A program made the position numbers and the translations under genes. From contig SWBL01000091.1 of assembly GCA_024195585.1 (NCBI GenBank), forward strand, positions 62,001 to 126,000: DNA of 64,000 nt. The letters run 5' to 3'. The stretch is from Aureobasidium sp. EXF-3400 (Eukaryota; Ascomycota; Dothideomycetes; Dothideales; Saccotheciaceae). The stretch's first letter is position 1. Each line of letters opens with the position of its first letter. The notes beneath the pieces were generated by a model that was given only the letters and a program-made list of their open reading frames with translations, searched no databases and was not told the DNA's origin. This document shows, piece after piece, positions 22,912-34,931 of this stretch.

Positions 22912-25900
22912 TCATCCCATAGTCGACATCCCTCTATCGTACGTACCCAGCCTGTACTTACGCGGCGGTGGATGAGTATTAGTTTTGAGTTGATCCAACT
23001 GGAAGTCTTGCCAACGTGCCTTGGCATCTTCTCCAGTATCACCAGCGTCATCATACTCAAATATGTTCGACTCGCCGAAAGCCGCATTGGCTGGTGGATG
23101 TCGGCTGAGTTTTTGAGCTGACCGACGGGTTTCTGACCAACATCGTTGTATCCAATACATCTGCTCATGCTCGCGAAGATATCTTTGGCCATGAAAACTG
23201 CGGAGGACAACATCTCGAAGTCTGAGGCCCAGAGCACGACGATCGTCTGCTTTCTCGTACATCCTTGCGAGAATCCTCGCAACGTCTTCGGGCTTGAAAG
23301 AGTCCGGAAGAGGTGGGGGCTTTATCTTGTCAGTCGTGTATTCCGCCCAAGGACCTAGCATGCTGAGTATACTCAGCTGCGCCCTTGCCAATGCTTCCGG
23401 GTCATTCGGAGGTACGACTTCACCATAACGTCTTGTCGGATCATCAGGATCGGTAAGCACCAGAGCAGTTGCACCAACTTCTGTGGCAACGATGGGGATG
23501 CCAGACAGCGCTGCCTCCCCGATAGCCAGAGGAAGTCCTTCGGAGAGAGAAGAGTTCATAAACAGCCAGGCATCTTTGAGAACTTCTTTTGGTGAACCAA
23601 AGCCAGCGAGTGTGACATTAGCGCTAAGGTTGCGGGTGTTGATGAGAGTAGTCGTCTCTAACGCATAACTCGGTTGTCTGTCTTGAGCGCCATAAACAAG
23701 CAGACGATAATCGGTGAAGCCGTACTTGTTGACAATGACGTCTGCAGCCAATACAGCATTCTTCACATCCTTGATGAACTGAACATTCGAAAGCATGACG
23801 CATGTTGGAAGCTTACTCCTGGTCTCTGTGACCGGCTGGAAAGCGTCCATATTGCCAATGCCATTCACAATGGGATCAATCTTGCGCGCGAAGAGTTTCT
23901 TGCTGCCACGTAGTCCTTGATCCGTACCGAGATCAGTCTCCCAATCAGGATTGAAGACCGAAGTGCATGGCAAGACGATGTCAACATGAGTATATGCCAG
24001 ATGACATGCCAGCTTCACACCAGCAAGAAGCATAGACTGGACCGGAATTGGTAGTAAGCATTGCGCTGGACTGATGTTTAGGCATGTCTCTCGCCATAGA
24101 ATCGCATGGTCCCAGATGCCCCAAGTGGTACCACGGCGATATTTGAGCAGCATGCCAAAGAGGCTGCTAATTCCGTGGTGTGTGCTCTGAAACACAGTAG
24201 GACATTCTGCTGGAAGCTCGACAGAGTAGATAAAGAAGTAACAGATGTACAGACCAAGAGCATCTTTGAAGTCGCTAAGAGAAGCTTGTTCAATCTCGAA
24301 GCAGTCTCGGAAATTGCCAATATTTGGGTCTTGATAATCGATGAGCCAGGCTTGTATCCATGCATCCCAGACATCGTGGTGGTTCCAAGTTTTGTTGAAA
24401 TCGCATTTCTCGAAGAATCTGTTCATCTGAAGAATCACGTTACTGAAGGTGATCAAATCACTGCGGGTGTAGTGCCTCATTCGCGCGCCTTTGACGAAGG
24501 ATGTGAGCAGAGGGACAAAGATTCCCTTGATATCTTCTTCTACTCGTGTCCCATAAATCCTCTCGTCAATCTGAGTCTGCAAAAGATTGTCGAGCACGCC
24601 GTGGTATGCTGTTTTCCCATCTAGACCCCACAAAGGCAGGATCTTCAAGGAGTTTATATTGTTTTCAATCTGATAACGAGGAATTCCAAAATCGTTCGCG
24701 GACTCGGCTAAACAATGGCCTCGAATAGTGGCATGTCCGTTGACCAAGTCGCGTCTGCAGTTTGAAACACCACCTGGATTGTCAGGCCAGCAGCCATTGT
24801 CGGAGAAAATGACAGATGTTTGGGTCTGAGTATCATGATATGCATCCTCCGGACGAGCTGTGACTTGATTTGCATCTTTGCCCAAGCCCATCACAAACAA
24901 GTCAGACACCTTGATGAGAAGGGGACAGGTCTGAGAGGCTTCTGCAGACGGTTTGATAGCAGATTTGATCAGATCCAGATTCTCGTCCAGGACGTGCGCA
25001 GCTTCCAACAGGTTACCGGCATCTCGAAGATGCCAGTATTTTTGTAGAAGTGGTTCTTTGCGTAGAATCATCTCATCAAGAAAACATGCCGAGACTGCAT
25101 CAAGATAAGGTGGCTTAGCCCAAGACGTCCATAACGTCGTCCTCAAGACAGAAGTTGGTACTTGACGACGAACGACTTTCTTCTTGTTTTCAGAATAGCC
25201 GAATGGCATCAGTGACATGAACCGTGAAGAGGGCTTTGGCACTCCAGCGTCGTGCTTCGGAAATCGCTCCAGCCAGCGTAAGGGATGGTAAACAAGCAAA
25301 TCGATGTGGTCAAAAGATAGATCTTTCGGTTTCTTGAGCAGACCAAATGCATCTCCTAAAATGGTCGCAGGGGCATCTACGCCAGAAATCACCATGCCGT
25401 TCTCGTCTGTCAAGGCTGTTTCAAGATCTGGATCTCTTGCGTGCTTGTAAACCCATGTGGTCTCATAAGTCTGCCCGTCTAATTTTGCCACAAGGCGCCT
25501 AATTTTGTCAGATGGAGTCCAGTTCTCGACTTCTTCTGAACCAGATCTGGGCTGCACGCTCCAGTACACAGATATCACAGGAGGAGTACCCTCACCATTT
25601 TCCTGCGTATATGTCGCTCCAAGTATCTCTGTGTTACCCTCAGGTCTTTTCTTGTAAAGAAATTCGAAAGAAAACTCTGTGTCGTCACGAAACAGCTTTC
25701 CACTAACAATGCGGCCATGTTTATCGTAAAGAGACTCAATCTGTCCGTTTGTGTCTTTAGTGATTTTCTTGGTTGGCCAGCGTCTCCTTTCTTTGTTCTC
25801 ATACTCGAAACTTGAGGTCGTTTTGATTTCGGAATCCTCAGGACTGGTTTCATATTGAACAACTCGGTAGGCTTGGTCGTAGATTACCAAAGCCCTCAAT

Positions 25901-28900
25901 GGTTGCGACTCGGGTAGAGCCTTGTGGATTCCATCGAAGATTGAGACCACCAGATTGCCGTCAGCATCGCGAGAGAGGAAACCAGTGACTTTCGAGAATG
26001 GTGCGTCTACTGTGATAGTATTCCCAAGTAGCGTTCTAGGAAGTCCATGATCTTTCATCTCCAGGAATGATGATAATGACGGCTTGCCGAGAATCGAGAA
26101 CAGGTAGGTGAACAAGTTTTTGACATACCAGCATGCTTTCCAAACCTTTAGCAGCGTCCAGAGTAAAGGCTTGCGTGATGGATTGTTTCTCAGCGCAAAC
26201 CATAGTTCTCGGTTGGCATCTGGTGCCCCACTTGAGATGAGAGCAGTCCATTTTACAATCTCGTAGATTGTCAGCCCAACTATTGTGAGAAGGTGTTTGA
26301 ACTTGGACACTACTCCAAATTCTCTGCCCAACACTGAGGTCAACTCTGGATCTCTGTACGAGCCTGCAACTTTGAAAGCATTGTCTGATTCCTTGCTGAT
26401 GGTTGCCTTCTTGCTTTCATAATCATGCAAGCATCTTTCCAGCTCCGTATCACATTGCTGAACACTTTTCGACTCTGCAGCTAACCATGTCCGGGCAGCG
26501 GCTGTCATATGACCAGTGCCACCCAACACGCGCGATATCACAAGACTTCGGACATCATCCGGTATTTTGGTCCATTGTAGGTTGACGTCAATGTCAAGAC
26601 ATAGATGTTGGAGGATTTGGCGGTGAGTAGTATGTGACAGATTGCAAAGCGTATCGGTTTGAGTTTTGAACAGTGTCGCCCAGAGGTCTGCTTGGGACTT
26701 GGCGCTAGTCGAAGGGCCTTTCTCCGTCTTTTCACGGTCTCTTTTGTTGTTCTTTATCGGTTTGTTCATTCCAGTTGGTAACGGGAAGAAACAACCAGTG
26801 AGGAAGAACGTGACAATCGCAGCTGAGACGCTCGTGACATTTAAGCCTATAACAAAATCGTAGAACAGATCCTCTGTCGAAGGCACTGCTCGAAGTATGC
26901 ATCCGACAACAAAGCCCACAGCGCAGCATATCAGCACTGCTACTACATGAGCTTTTGGGTCTTTGGTAAAACATCGATTGAACTAATCAACAATCAGCTT
27001 GCAAGACGTACAACTTTAGACTGCCAGTCTACCTGAAACAAGCATACTCCTGTATAGCCTGAAATGTATAAGAAGTACAAAATAATCGATCTATGGTCAA
27101 TGACAAAGGCCCAGAGGAGTATGGTCAGGATTCCGAAGTCGATAGCCAAGTAGGTAAGGAGTTCCGCTAGTGCGCTCCGATAATGCTTGTTGCGAGCCCT
27201 TGAGATCGTTAGTACGTCTTTGCGGTTCTGATGTGGAGAGAACACACCGTTGCTGATCAACTTTGGCCTCAGCATAGACTTCCAAATCAGCGATTTTATG
27301 ATTTGGAAGCTCAATCATAAGTGGCCAGTATTTCTCCAAGACCAAATCAACCGCGACGGCACCGAAGAGAAAGTACAGAACTCCGAAGCAGATTCCGTAA
27401 CGCGCTCGATCATCGAAGTATGTCACTATCTCTGGTCGTCTCGCGCTCATGACAAGATCGATCCATCGATCCATAAGTGCACCCAAGAACAACCCAACGT
27501 TTTGTCCCAGCTGCGCGTGTGTCAGCAAAATCCAAAAAATGGAGTGTACGGCTGACTCAAGACTCACGTCGTACTTCGAGTAGCGAAAGGTGATAAATTG
27601 ACTGTGCTCTTTAAGGCCTCGCATCAATTGTCGCTGATTGGCGAATGCAAGTTCGAGCTGCACAAACCATGTTGTCGTATATATGGCAGGCAATTCTGCC
27701 CCACCAGCCTCTTTTTCGAGCAGCCAGAGCGCATATAGATGCCCGATGCCCATTTTCTTGACGAAAGGATCTATGTCGGGTCCAGGATAGAATACCTGAC
27801 GAAAGAAGCCCCTGTTGCGGAACTCATGTACCGCTCGTCGAAGAGCAAGACGGGCGCGGGCTGCAGTATCTTGCGAGTCGCCTCCGGACGAAGATTCTTG
27901 GTCTTTTTTCATCTTTGAGTTGTACCACGCTAGCAGATCCTTCTCTTTCACTGACGGTACTTTGGACAACCAGGTGGTCCATTCGTGAAGGAGGTTTCGG
28001 AAGGTGATGAGGAGCGCGATGACGAAGGTGTAAATGATGAGCAGATAGATCAACAGATCGTGTCCATTGACAAAAGTGGTAAGTATGGGTGACACGAACA
28101 GTATAGGAACACACCTCCACATCGCCGTACGGCCAGATCTTAGAGGGCAACCTAGTCGATGCATAGTGGCAAACATGCCTATTCGACAGTTGTTAGCGGC
28201 GGCTCGGGATTTAGCCTGTCACACCTACCTAGCAGATTCAAGAAGGTCGTCAGAGCATAGAGATATATCAAAAATACAAACCCATCGAACCAGGAAACTT
28301 GAGCGCCAAACGCGAAGAAGCCACATAAGGCAACAACAGTAGTCAGTACAAATGCCGCAGAAAAGCGCTGTACAATGAAGTATGACATGTTGTCAAATGC
28401 AAACTGTATGTTTCAGCTTCCAGAACAAGCGCCTTTCGTTGTTTTTGTGACTTACATTGTAGAGATAAAACCCTCCAGTGCTGCCAACCCAGCCAGTGAT
28501 GCCACCAGTCATTAGCAGAGCAGTCAAAATGGCATAGTTGGCCACTTCAATAGCCCTAGGATCCATGAACACCGTGAGGTAGAGACCTCGGCCGACAAAT
28601 GTCAGCAACAAAACGTCAATCATAGCTGGAAAACAGAAAATGGACAGAGCGCCAAATGCACTGGCGGCGTCAACAAGGTGTTTTGTCGACTCTGGCTCGT
28701 CGAGTTTGAAACCAGGTGCCTGTCCAGGCAGGTCCACAGGCGAGCCAGATCCTGTCATTACCCCATGGCCTTCGAGCTTGATTCGAGCTTCGGTATTGGA
28801 ATAAGCAGTGAAGACATCCTTACCATCCCACGAGGCAGGTAGAGGCGGGTGGAGAGATAGGTACTCATAGTATCTATCATAGATGACCTCTCCCAGAGCT

Positions 28901-31440
28901 CGTGGTTGAATGCCGAAATAGATCTCGCATTGCGAGCCTAAAACCCACAATTCAGAAAAGACTCCAGCTTGATCACGCTGTTGCAAGAACAGCGGACACC
29001 GGTCTGTCGTTTCGAGATAGACGTCCTCGAAGGCGAGCCTGCGCAAAACGCAGAAGTATATCAGTCCGTAGAGGTCTAGTTTGCTACCAGACGGTCGAAC
29101 AGTACCGATGGTATTGTAAGCGTCGACAAGGGGAGCTGACAGCTGGGTTAAGGTAGGTCGATCGGTAGCAAATAAGGCATCCTGAAATTTGCGGACAAGG
29201 AGCTCAGAAAGCTCAACCAATTTTTCCAGCTCGGGAAGTTGGCAGGCGCCTTGCTTCGCAAATTGTACGAGACGCATCTGAATCAGTGTTCGCATACTCA
29301 ATGAGCCGTCGAGGCAGGCACGGGAGTGTAAGGCCGTCCACCTGCTTCTTTTACTGTCCTCGAGCAAGGCACTGACGCATGTCTCGACGATCACCTTATG
29401 TATAGGATGGTCGGTTTTGCTCAGCCGAATCTGTTGGATGATGGAGAGTAGTTCGGCTTCCGTGCATTGGCTTAACTCCTGCTGTAAGCTTTTCGGAAGC
29501 TGCGCATCAGGGAAGAACAAAAGTTCCTCCTCGTAACGTTGTAGACGTCCTATCCCGTTATGTGCGAGGAATACATGCCAGATCGTGGCGGCGTCGTGAG
29601 CGTTCTTGAGCGAGATGTAGATATCAACGACATCGTGACCATCTCTTAGGGAATCATCGGAGAGCCCAATCATGTGCCCACCATCGTCAGGAAGGCCAAA
29701 TCCACTATCTAGACCCTTGTAAACCCTCACACGTCCCTCGGTAAACTGATCAAGCAGCTTCTGCAGCAGCTTGGGATAAGATGATTTTCTCAGCGTTGTG
29801 CTTAAAAGTTTCGATATTGCCATAATCTCGATATCTGCGTAAACGTGCAGCATATGCAATTCTTTTAAGCGGCGCTGGGTTTGCAAAATGCGTCCATATT
29901 GCTCCTGGGTAATCTCGTCTCGGAGATTGTAGCATCCTCTTTCGCAGAGTGGCGCGTCGCAGCTTGTCACATTCCAGATGCTATCTCTTCTTAAAGCGTC
30001 TGAGACGTACTCGGGGCTGGATACATCTTCCAGCCGCTCATTCTGAACTGATAGAAGGTCGGAAGGAAGAGGCGCCAACGCAAGCAAATTTTCTGCTGGA
30101 CCCAGAACCCCAGATAGCTTTTGAGTATCGAAACATGTAGTATCCACTTCCATACTTGAAGCATTCATGGTCGCGGGATTCTGCGACCAGCATTTCTGCG
30201 AATGAACGATTTCGGGTCGCTTTAGCCAGTCAAAGCCACTCAGACTCATCTCTATCCGTGTGTTGTTTTGTGAGATCGCTTGAACTTGAATAGCGGCTCC
30301 AAAGAAGTCTGCCAGCTTGAATGCCCGGCGTAAGGTCGCCGCTGAAGGTCTAATCATCCAGACTTCGAGGAAGCCCATGAAGAACTCTGGACGATGTTTC
30401 ATCTGACGTTTGCATCTCGCAACGCACTCTCGCACTTGAACTGCGCGGAAAAAGTCTCGACGCTGACCGTCGGGCAGAATACACGCATTCTGAATCATGA
30501 AACCATCGATGAGCGCAAAAGATATCGAATCGACAACCTCCAGGTCCGGATCACCTCGAAGAATTACTGAGACGTGCAGATTTCGTAAGGCGATCAAAAG
30601 CGTATTGATTTTTTCAGCCGAGTCGTCGCAACTGTAGGATACAACGACTCCTCGTAGACCCTGTCTAAGTCGAAGGCTGTTGATTGATGCAGCCCTGCTC
30701 TCGAGAGTCTTACTGGAAAGTCCGGATGTAGACTTCAACGCACCATAGAAGATGGTCGTATCTTGCGTTCCTGACTGTAACTCAGTTGAAGGTCTGGGAG
30801 GGTGCATGGAGTCCTGAGCTGTAGTGGGCGCCGTACTACCAAGAGAGTATTGTCTCGAGCATCGCGACGAGATTGCACCTTCATCGGTGCCATAGGCGGA
30901 CTGTGCACTCGGCTCTTCATGGCTGTGTACCGGACCGATGGGTTCTGACACTTGCCGCTCTGATGTTGTGTCAGTTTTTCTCTCGCCAGTCAAGCCAATA
31001 ACGTGTAGATCGAAGCTGGATCGGAATTTCTGAACTGGTATCTCGTGCTCGGACACACAGAACGTTTTGACCAGAGATAGTTTGGGCAAAGAGAAGACCG
31101 TGTCAGGCATAGCTTTCTCAGAGATGACTGGTCTTTCTGTCTGTGTATTTGTTGATGGGCCTTTGGGCTGTGTCCACGCTCTCGGGAGCTGAAGCAACCT
31201 CTTGATGCTAGGAGGTAAAGAGCTTTCTTTTAAACGATGCTTCTTTCGGGAATACGTTATGATGAAGCTCAAGAGTCCAAAGACGAGGAAGGTGCCCCCA
31301 ACGGAAATGACAAGGATTTGATACCAGTGCAGCGTGAGCTGCGAGCCTTTGAGGGTGGCATTCCAATTGATCTGAAACTTTGTGCTATTGTCGACATTGG
31401 TGTTTGGCCCAGTCAAAAAAGGCTGGAAGAAGGATGCCAT
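22912..31440 (-). CDS. gtb3: giant membrane glycosyltransferase for galactosaminogalactan (Gtb3-like)
   Basis: Six exons (31440-28456, 28403-28229, 28178-27568, 27510-27248, 27198-27033, 26982-22912) join in frame to 2,756 residues. The N terminus has a membrane helix near residues 39-62 (ILVISVGGTFLVFGLLSF) and then a long cytosolic region. About residues 920-1480 carry many membrane helices, spread over the short middle exons. The last exon carries the transferase. The segment SDNGCWPDNPGGVSNCR (about 2125) resembles the start of PelF-like GT4 enzymes, and SEGLPLAIGEAALSGIPIVA (about 2546) is the E-x7-E nucleotide-sugar site of GT-B enzymes. It should polymerise Gal/GalNAc from UDP sugars at the membrane and probably passes the chain outward. 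It diverges from uge3. The 3' end is uncertain: a GTAAGT donor at 22961 with an acceptor at 22907 would swap the last residues and end at 22875. Confidence 0.9.
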
Positions 31441-32733
31441 GGCTGTACAGTATCTAGGCACTCGCAACCTATAGATTGAGCGTCCGTTGACATGCCTTCG
31501 AAGAAACAAAGGAGCATTGTGTGCCAATGCTCAAGCTGGAGACGGAAACAAGATTTCTGGTGACGTTCTCGGAGCGCAGCATCGACCCCAACACGAGCTT
31601 CATGGCATGTGGCTCTTCGGGGGCAGCGTCGGCGAAGTATAGCTACTTTAAAGTTAGACCGCACCTACCTTAATCTTGTTCCTGACGATCCAGCAAATAC
31701 AAGACGTTGGTGTTTCCACCTTTTTGGCATCTACTGGGTTGCTTGCACAGGTGGGCCGTGATGTAAACCCCATAGATGATAGCTGAGGCTTCATGTTGCG
31801 CAAACTGAACTCAAGCAAACGGAGAATTCTCAACACGCGTAATTTGCCGTGGCATGGACGACACCAAGGACCACAATGGCCTACATCGGCGACGTATGGA
31901 TCTCATGATACGATGTTGATAATGGTGTCGGCTTTCTAGGGACTGATCTGAAGGTCGTTCGAGAGTTGAAGTCAAGATTCCTGCAAAGCGGTCGCTCCAC
32001 TTTCCTTTTTGGGACGACGTGTCTTGCTGCCCTCGCAGCTTCCCCATCCATGGAGACCAACTCCCATCACGCTTCTAACTTCGTCAACTCTGTTTCAAAC
32101 ATACCCGATCCAATCCACAATGTCTTGAACATCATGACAGGCGCTCTAGCTGAGTATGCTCATCACAACTAATAACGTGGTCCGAATTCTTTTCATCCCT
32201 TCTTGACCCACGACCAACGATGATGAAACAACGACTTAATCGAAAGAGCCATGGCTTCTGACCAAGTCAATCGTAAACTGATCAGCCATGATCAATATGC
32301 TCGAATCGAAAAACTTGGACCTGTGGGCCCGCTGGACAAAAGGATGTTCGCTTAAACGTCAATCACTGCAGGCTTTAGCACTGGATTTGTGATGCCTGCT
32401 AGCGAGCGTTAACTTGGCTTTCGAGCTTCATCTCAAGTCTGCCTGACTGGTGTGGAAGTCTAAGCTAGTACTATTAATCCACAGCGGTCCTGAGATCTCA
32501 AATCCAAAGCTCGAAGAATCAGTCCATGATGCAACGAAGGGACATAGCTTCTTTGCTCGAGCTTGTGTATTTCATGTGGAACCTGACATCTTGTGCAGAG
32601 CTCGATGAGGTGGCTGGTTCTCTCTTGAAATCCTTCTCACTCCAGCCAGGACAAAGCGTGCTATCTCTTCATTTCTTCAAAACTGATCTAACACTTGTGA
32701 CCAAACACAACCACACAAGGAAATATCCCAACA
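31441..32733. promoter_or_regulatory. divergent gtb3/uge3 promoter region
   Basis: This 1.3-kb region separates the start codons of gtb3 (minus) and uge3 (plus), so it holds both promoters of the two core GAG genes. An ACGCGTAA octamer at 31835-31842 fits the published StuA response element consensus (W-CGCG-W-N-M). About one such match is expected by chance in this length. No reading frame here is convincing. The leader before uge3 is A/C-rich with an acaATG start context. Confidence 0.55.
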
Positions 32734-34524
32734 ATGTCATCTACCAACCGACCAGTTGACGATTCGCTCCAAAAGAAGGCAGAACGCTTTCGCGCAGAGA
32801 TCAAGTCATTCCCAGTATGTCTTGTCACAGGAGGAGCAGGCTACATTGGCTCGCACACAGTCCTTGAGCTGCTCAACGCAAGTGTTGCTGTCGTTGTGAT
32901 CGACAATCTTTGCAACAGTCACATGGAGTCTCTTTGTCGTGTACACTACATCGCTCGAACCGAGTCCCAGCGTCTTCAACAATCGGAGAATGTGCCTCCA
33001 ATCTTCTTCCATCAAGCCGACATTCGAAGTACAAAATCCATGAATCAGGTCTTTGAATTCTGGCAGTCTGAAAAGACGCACGTTGAGGGAGCCGCCTTCC
33101 CTGTAAGTATTGGCGATGTCTCTGCAAACAAAGCTTATCCCATGTTCGACTACATCCTCAATTCGGCCAAGAGAGTCCAACAGAGTCAGCAGACCAAAGA
33201 TTCGTCCACTTGGGGCAAGATTACAGCAGTCATTCATTTTGCCGCTCTCAAGGCTGTTGGAGAGTCCATTACGAAGCCCCTGGAGTACTACGAGAACAAT
33301 GTTGCCGCGCTCGTAATCTTGCTCAAGATCATGAAAGCTCATGCTGTCAACGTGCTCATCTTCTCTTCGAGCGCTGTGGTCTATGGTGTTGGCCATGAAG
33401 CCGGCATCACGGAGGAAACCGTTCAGGTTGCTGGCAAGGGCACTGGAGGCGGTCTTCTCACCAATCCCTACGGACGATCCAAGTGGATGTCAGAGGAGAT
33501 CATCAATGACTATTGCGTTGCAGACCCCAACTTCCATGCGATCTTACTGCGCTATTTCAACCCAACAGGTTCTCACCCTAGCGGGCTCATCGGTGAAGAT
33601 CCCAAGGGTACACCAAATAACATTGTTCCTGTGATTCTCCAGGCATATCAACGTCGTCGCAGTCGCGTTCATGTGTTTGGTTCCAACTATGACACTTCTG
33701 ACGGCACGGGTGTGCGTGACTACATCCATGTCAGCGACCTTGCCATGGGTCATCTAGCAGCACTACGTAAAGCCACAAAACAGCCTGATCCAGTGCCCGA
33801 GGGTGAAGAACCCTACAGCCAGGATGCGATCATCAACTACAACGTGTACAACCTAGGTACCGGTCGAGGATACTCTGTGCTGGAAATCATCAAGGCCTTC
33901 AGCAATGCAGCTGGCACATCAATCCCCTTTACCGTTGGCGATGCACGCGCGGGAGATCTGGGTACAGTGACGGCATCACCAGAGAAGGCAGCCTCTGATC
34001 TAGACTGGCGCGCTGAATTCGATCTGCAAGACATGTGCCGCGATGTTTTCAACTGGGCAGCCGCCAATCCCACTGGTTACGAAACTTTGCGCCGCTTGTC
34101 AACCATGTCCGGCATGAGTGGCTCGGAAATGCGCCGCCAATCCGTAGCTACTGGCCTTTTCGAGCGCGAAGAAGACTTTGACAGCTTCATCGTTAGCAGT
34201 CTGAATTCGATTGATCATACCAGTCCTACGAAAGACAACAGTGGTCGCCGCAGGTCATCATATGGTATCAACTTTACCGGAATGCTCAAGAAAGTGTGCT
34301 CCACCAGCGCTGAGGACGATGACGAGAGTCAGTTTGGCGGCAACTATGCTTTGTCGAGTGGTCATGGCCCAGGGGCTGGTGCGGCTCCAAGGTTCACAAT
34401 GGCTTGGGGCGAGACACATAAGACCGAGACGATTGTTGAAGGTGACGAAGAGGAAGAAGATCTTGATTTGGGACCGACATATAGTCCCTCGACAAGCAAA
34501 ACGCTGCCGGTAAGATCGAAGTGA
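32734..34524 (+). CDS. uge3: UDP-glucose 4-epimerase with C-terminal extension (Uge3-like)
   Basis: One open frame of 596 residues. It interconverts UDP-Glc/UDP-Gal and, as in Aspergillus Uge3, probably UDP-GlcNAc/UDP-GalNAc, supplying precursors for galactosaminogalactan. The NAD-binding motif is TGGAGYIGSHT (about residues 32-42). The catalytic Ser lies in IFSSSAVVYG and the YxxxK pair in NPYGRSKWMSEE. HFAALKAVGES and GVRDYIHVSDLA are family signatures. Two parts exceed the usual length of about 340-370 residues: an insertion before ITAVIHFAA (about residues 110-165) and a polar Ser/Asp/Glu-rich tail of about 140 residues after GYETLRRL. The insertion contains a perfect donor (GTAAGTAT at 33103) and an in-frame acceptor at 33183, so an 81-nt intron there is possible. 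It diverges from gtb3. Confidence 0.93.
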   Translation: MSSTNRPVDDSLQKKAERFRAEIKSFPVCLVTGGAGYIGSHTVLELLNASVAVVVIDNLCNSHMESLCRVHYIARTESQRLQQSENVPPIFFHQADIRSTKSMNQVFEFWQSEKTHVEGAAFPVSIGDVSANKAYPMFDYILNSAKRVQQSQQTKDSSTWGKITAVIHFAALKAVGESITKPLEYYENNVAALVILLKIMKAHAVNVLIFSSSAVVYGVGHEAGITEETVQVAGKGTGGGLLTNPYGRSKWMSEEIINDYCVADPNFHAILLRYFNPTGSHPSGLIGEDPKGTPNNIVPVILQAYQRRRSRVHVFGSNYDTSDGTGVRDYIHVSDLAMGHLAALRKATKQPDPVPEGEEPYSQDAIINYNVYNLGTGRGYSVLEIIKAFSNAAGTSIPFTVGDARAGDLGTVTASPEKAASDLDWRAEFDLQDMCRDVFNWAAANPTGYETLRRLSTMSGMSGSEMRRQSVATGLFEREEDFDSFIVSSLNSIDHTSPTKDNSGRRRSSYGINFTGMLKKVCSTSAEDDDESQFGGNYALSSGHGPGAGAAPRFTMAWGETHKTETIVEGDEEEEDLDLGPTYSPSTSKTLPVRSK

Positions 34525-34931
34525 TTCCATTCCGACTCCCGGGGAGCGAGATGTGTGCGTGTGTGCGTGTGTGTGTGTAAGAATAACACTAGATGAATTG
34601 TACTATGTTCTGTCCAGCAATTTTTGTCTAATGTGGTTCAACTGTTCGTGATCCTGTTTGCACTACACAATGCTCACGATGGTAATATGAGAATAGCTTG
34701 TGTCAGGTTCTGGTGTCTGTGCTCTGCATGAGAGCTAAGGATATCTACGTGCTGGCAAGGTCATTCATGTCAAAGAGCAGGATTCCAACCCCATTCCGGA
34801 GAAGGCTCTGTTGTCAAATCAGAAAACATGATTGCAACCTGGCAAGGCTATCGTATAAATACCCATGCTCGCAGCATTCTTGAGTCGTGGATATAATGTC
34901 AGCAGGGCAACCCTGCCCGTCGCCAAACCCT
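34525..34931. other. intergenic region between convergent genes
   Basis: These 407 bp lie between the 3' ends of uge3 and the Gta3-like gene. The only visible element is the GT-rich microsatellite listed below. Confidence 0.45.
34552..34578 (+). repeat. GT-rich dinucleotide microsatellite
   Basis: This is an imperfect (GT)n run interrupted by GC dinucleotides, just after the uge3 stop codon in its 3' untranslated region. Confidence 0.85.

Noticed and set aside
31441..31527. N-terminal extension of gtb3 (29 extra codons)
   Set aside because: The extension opens with TTG; the first ATG is at 31440.
33103..33226. Longer intron in uge3 ending at the acceptor before CAGTCATTC
   Set aside because: Joining there shifts the frame and destroys AVIHFAALKAVGES.
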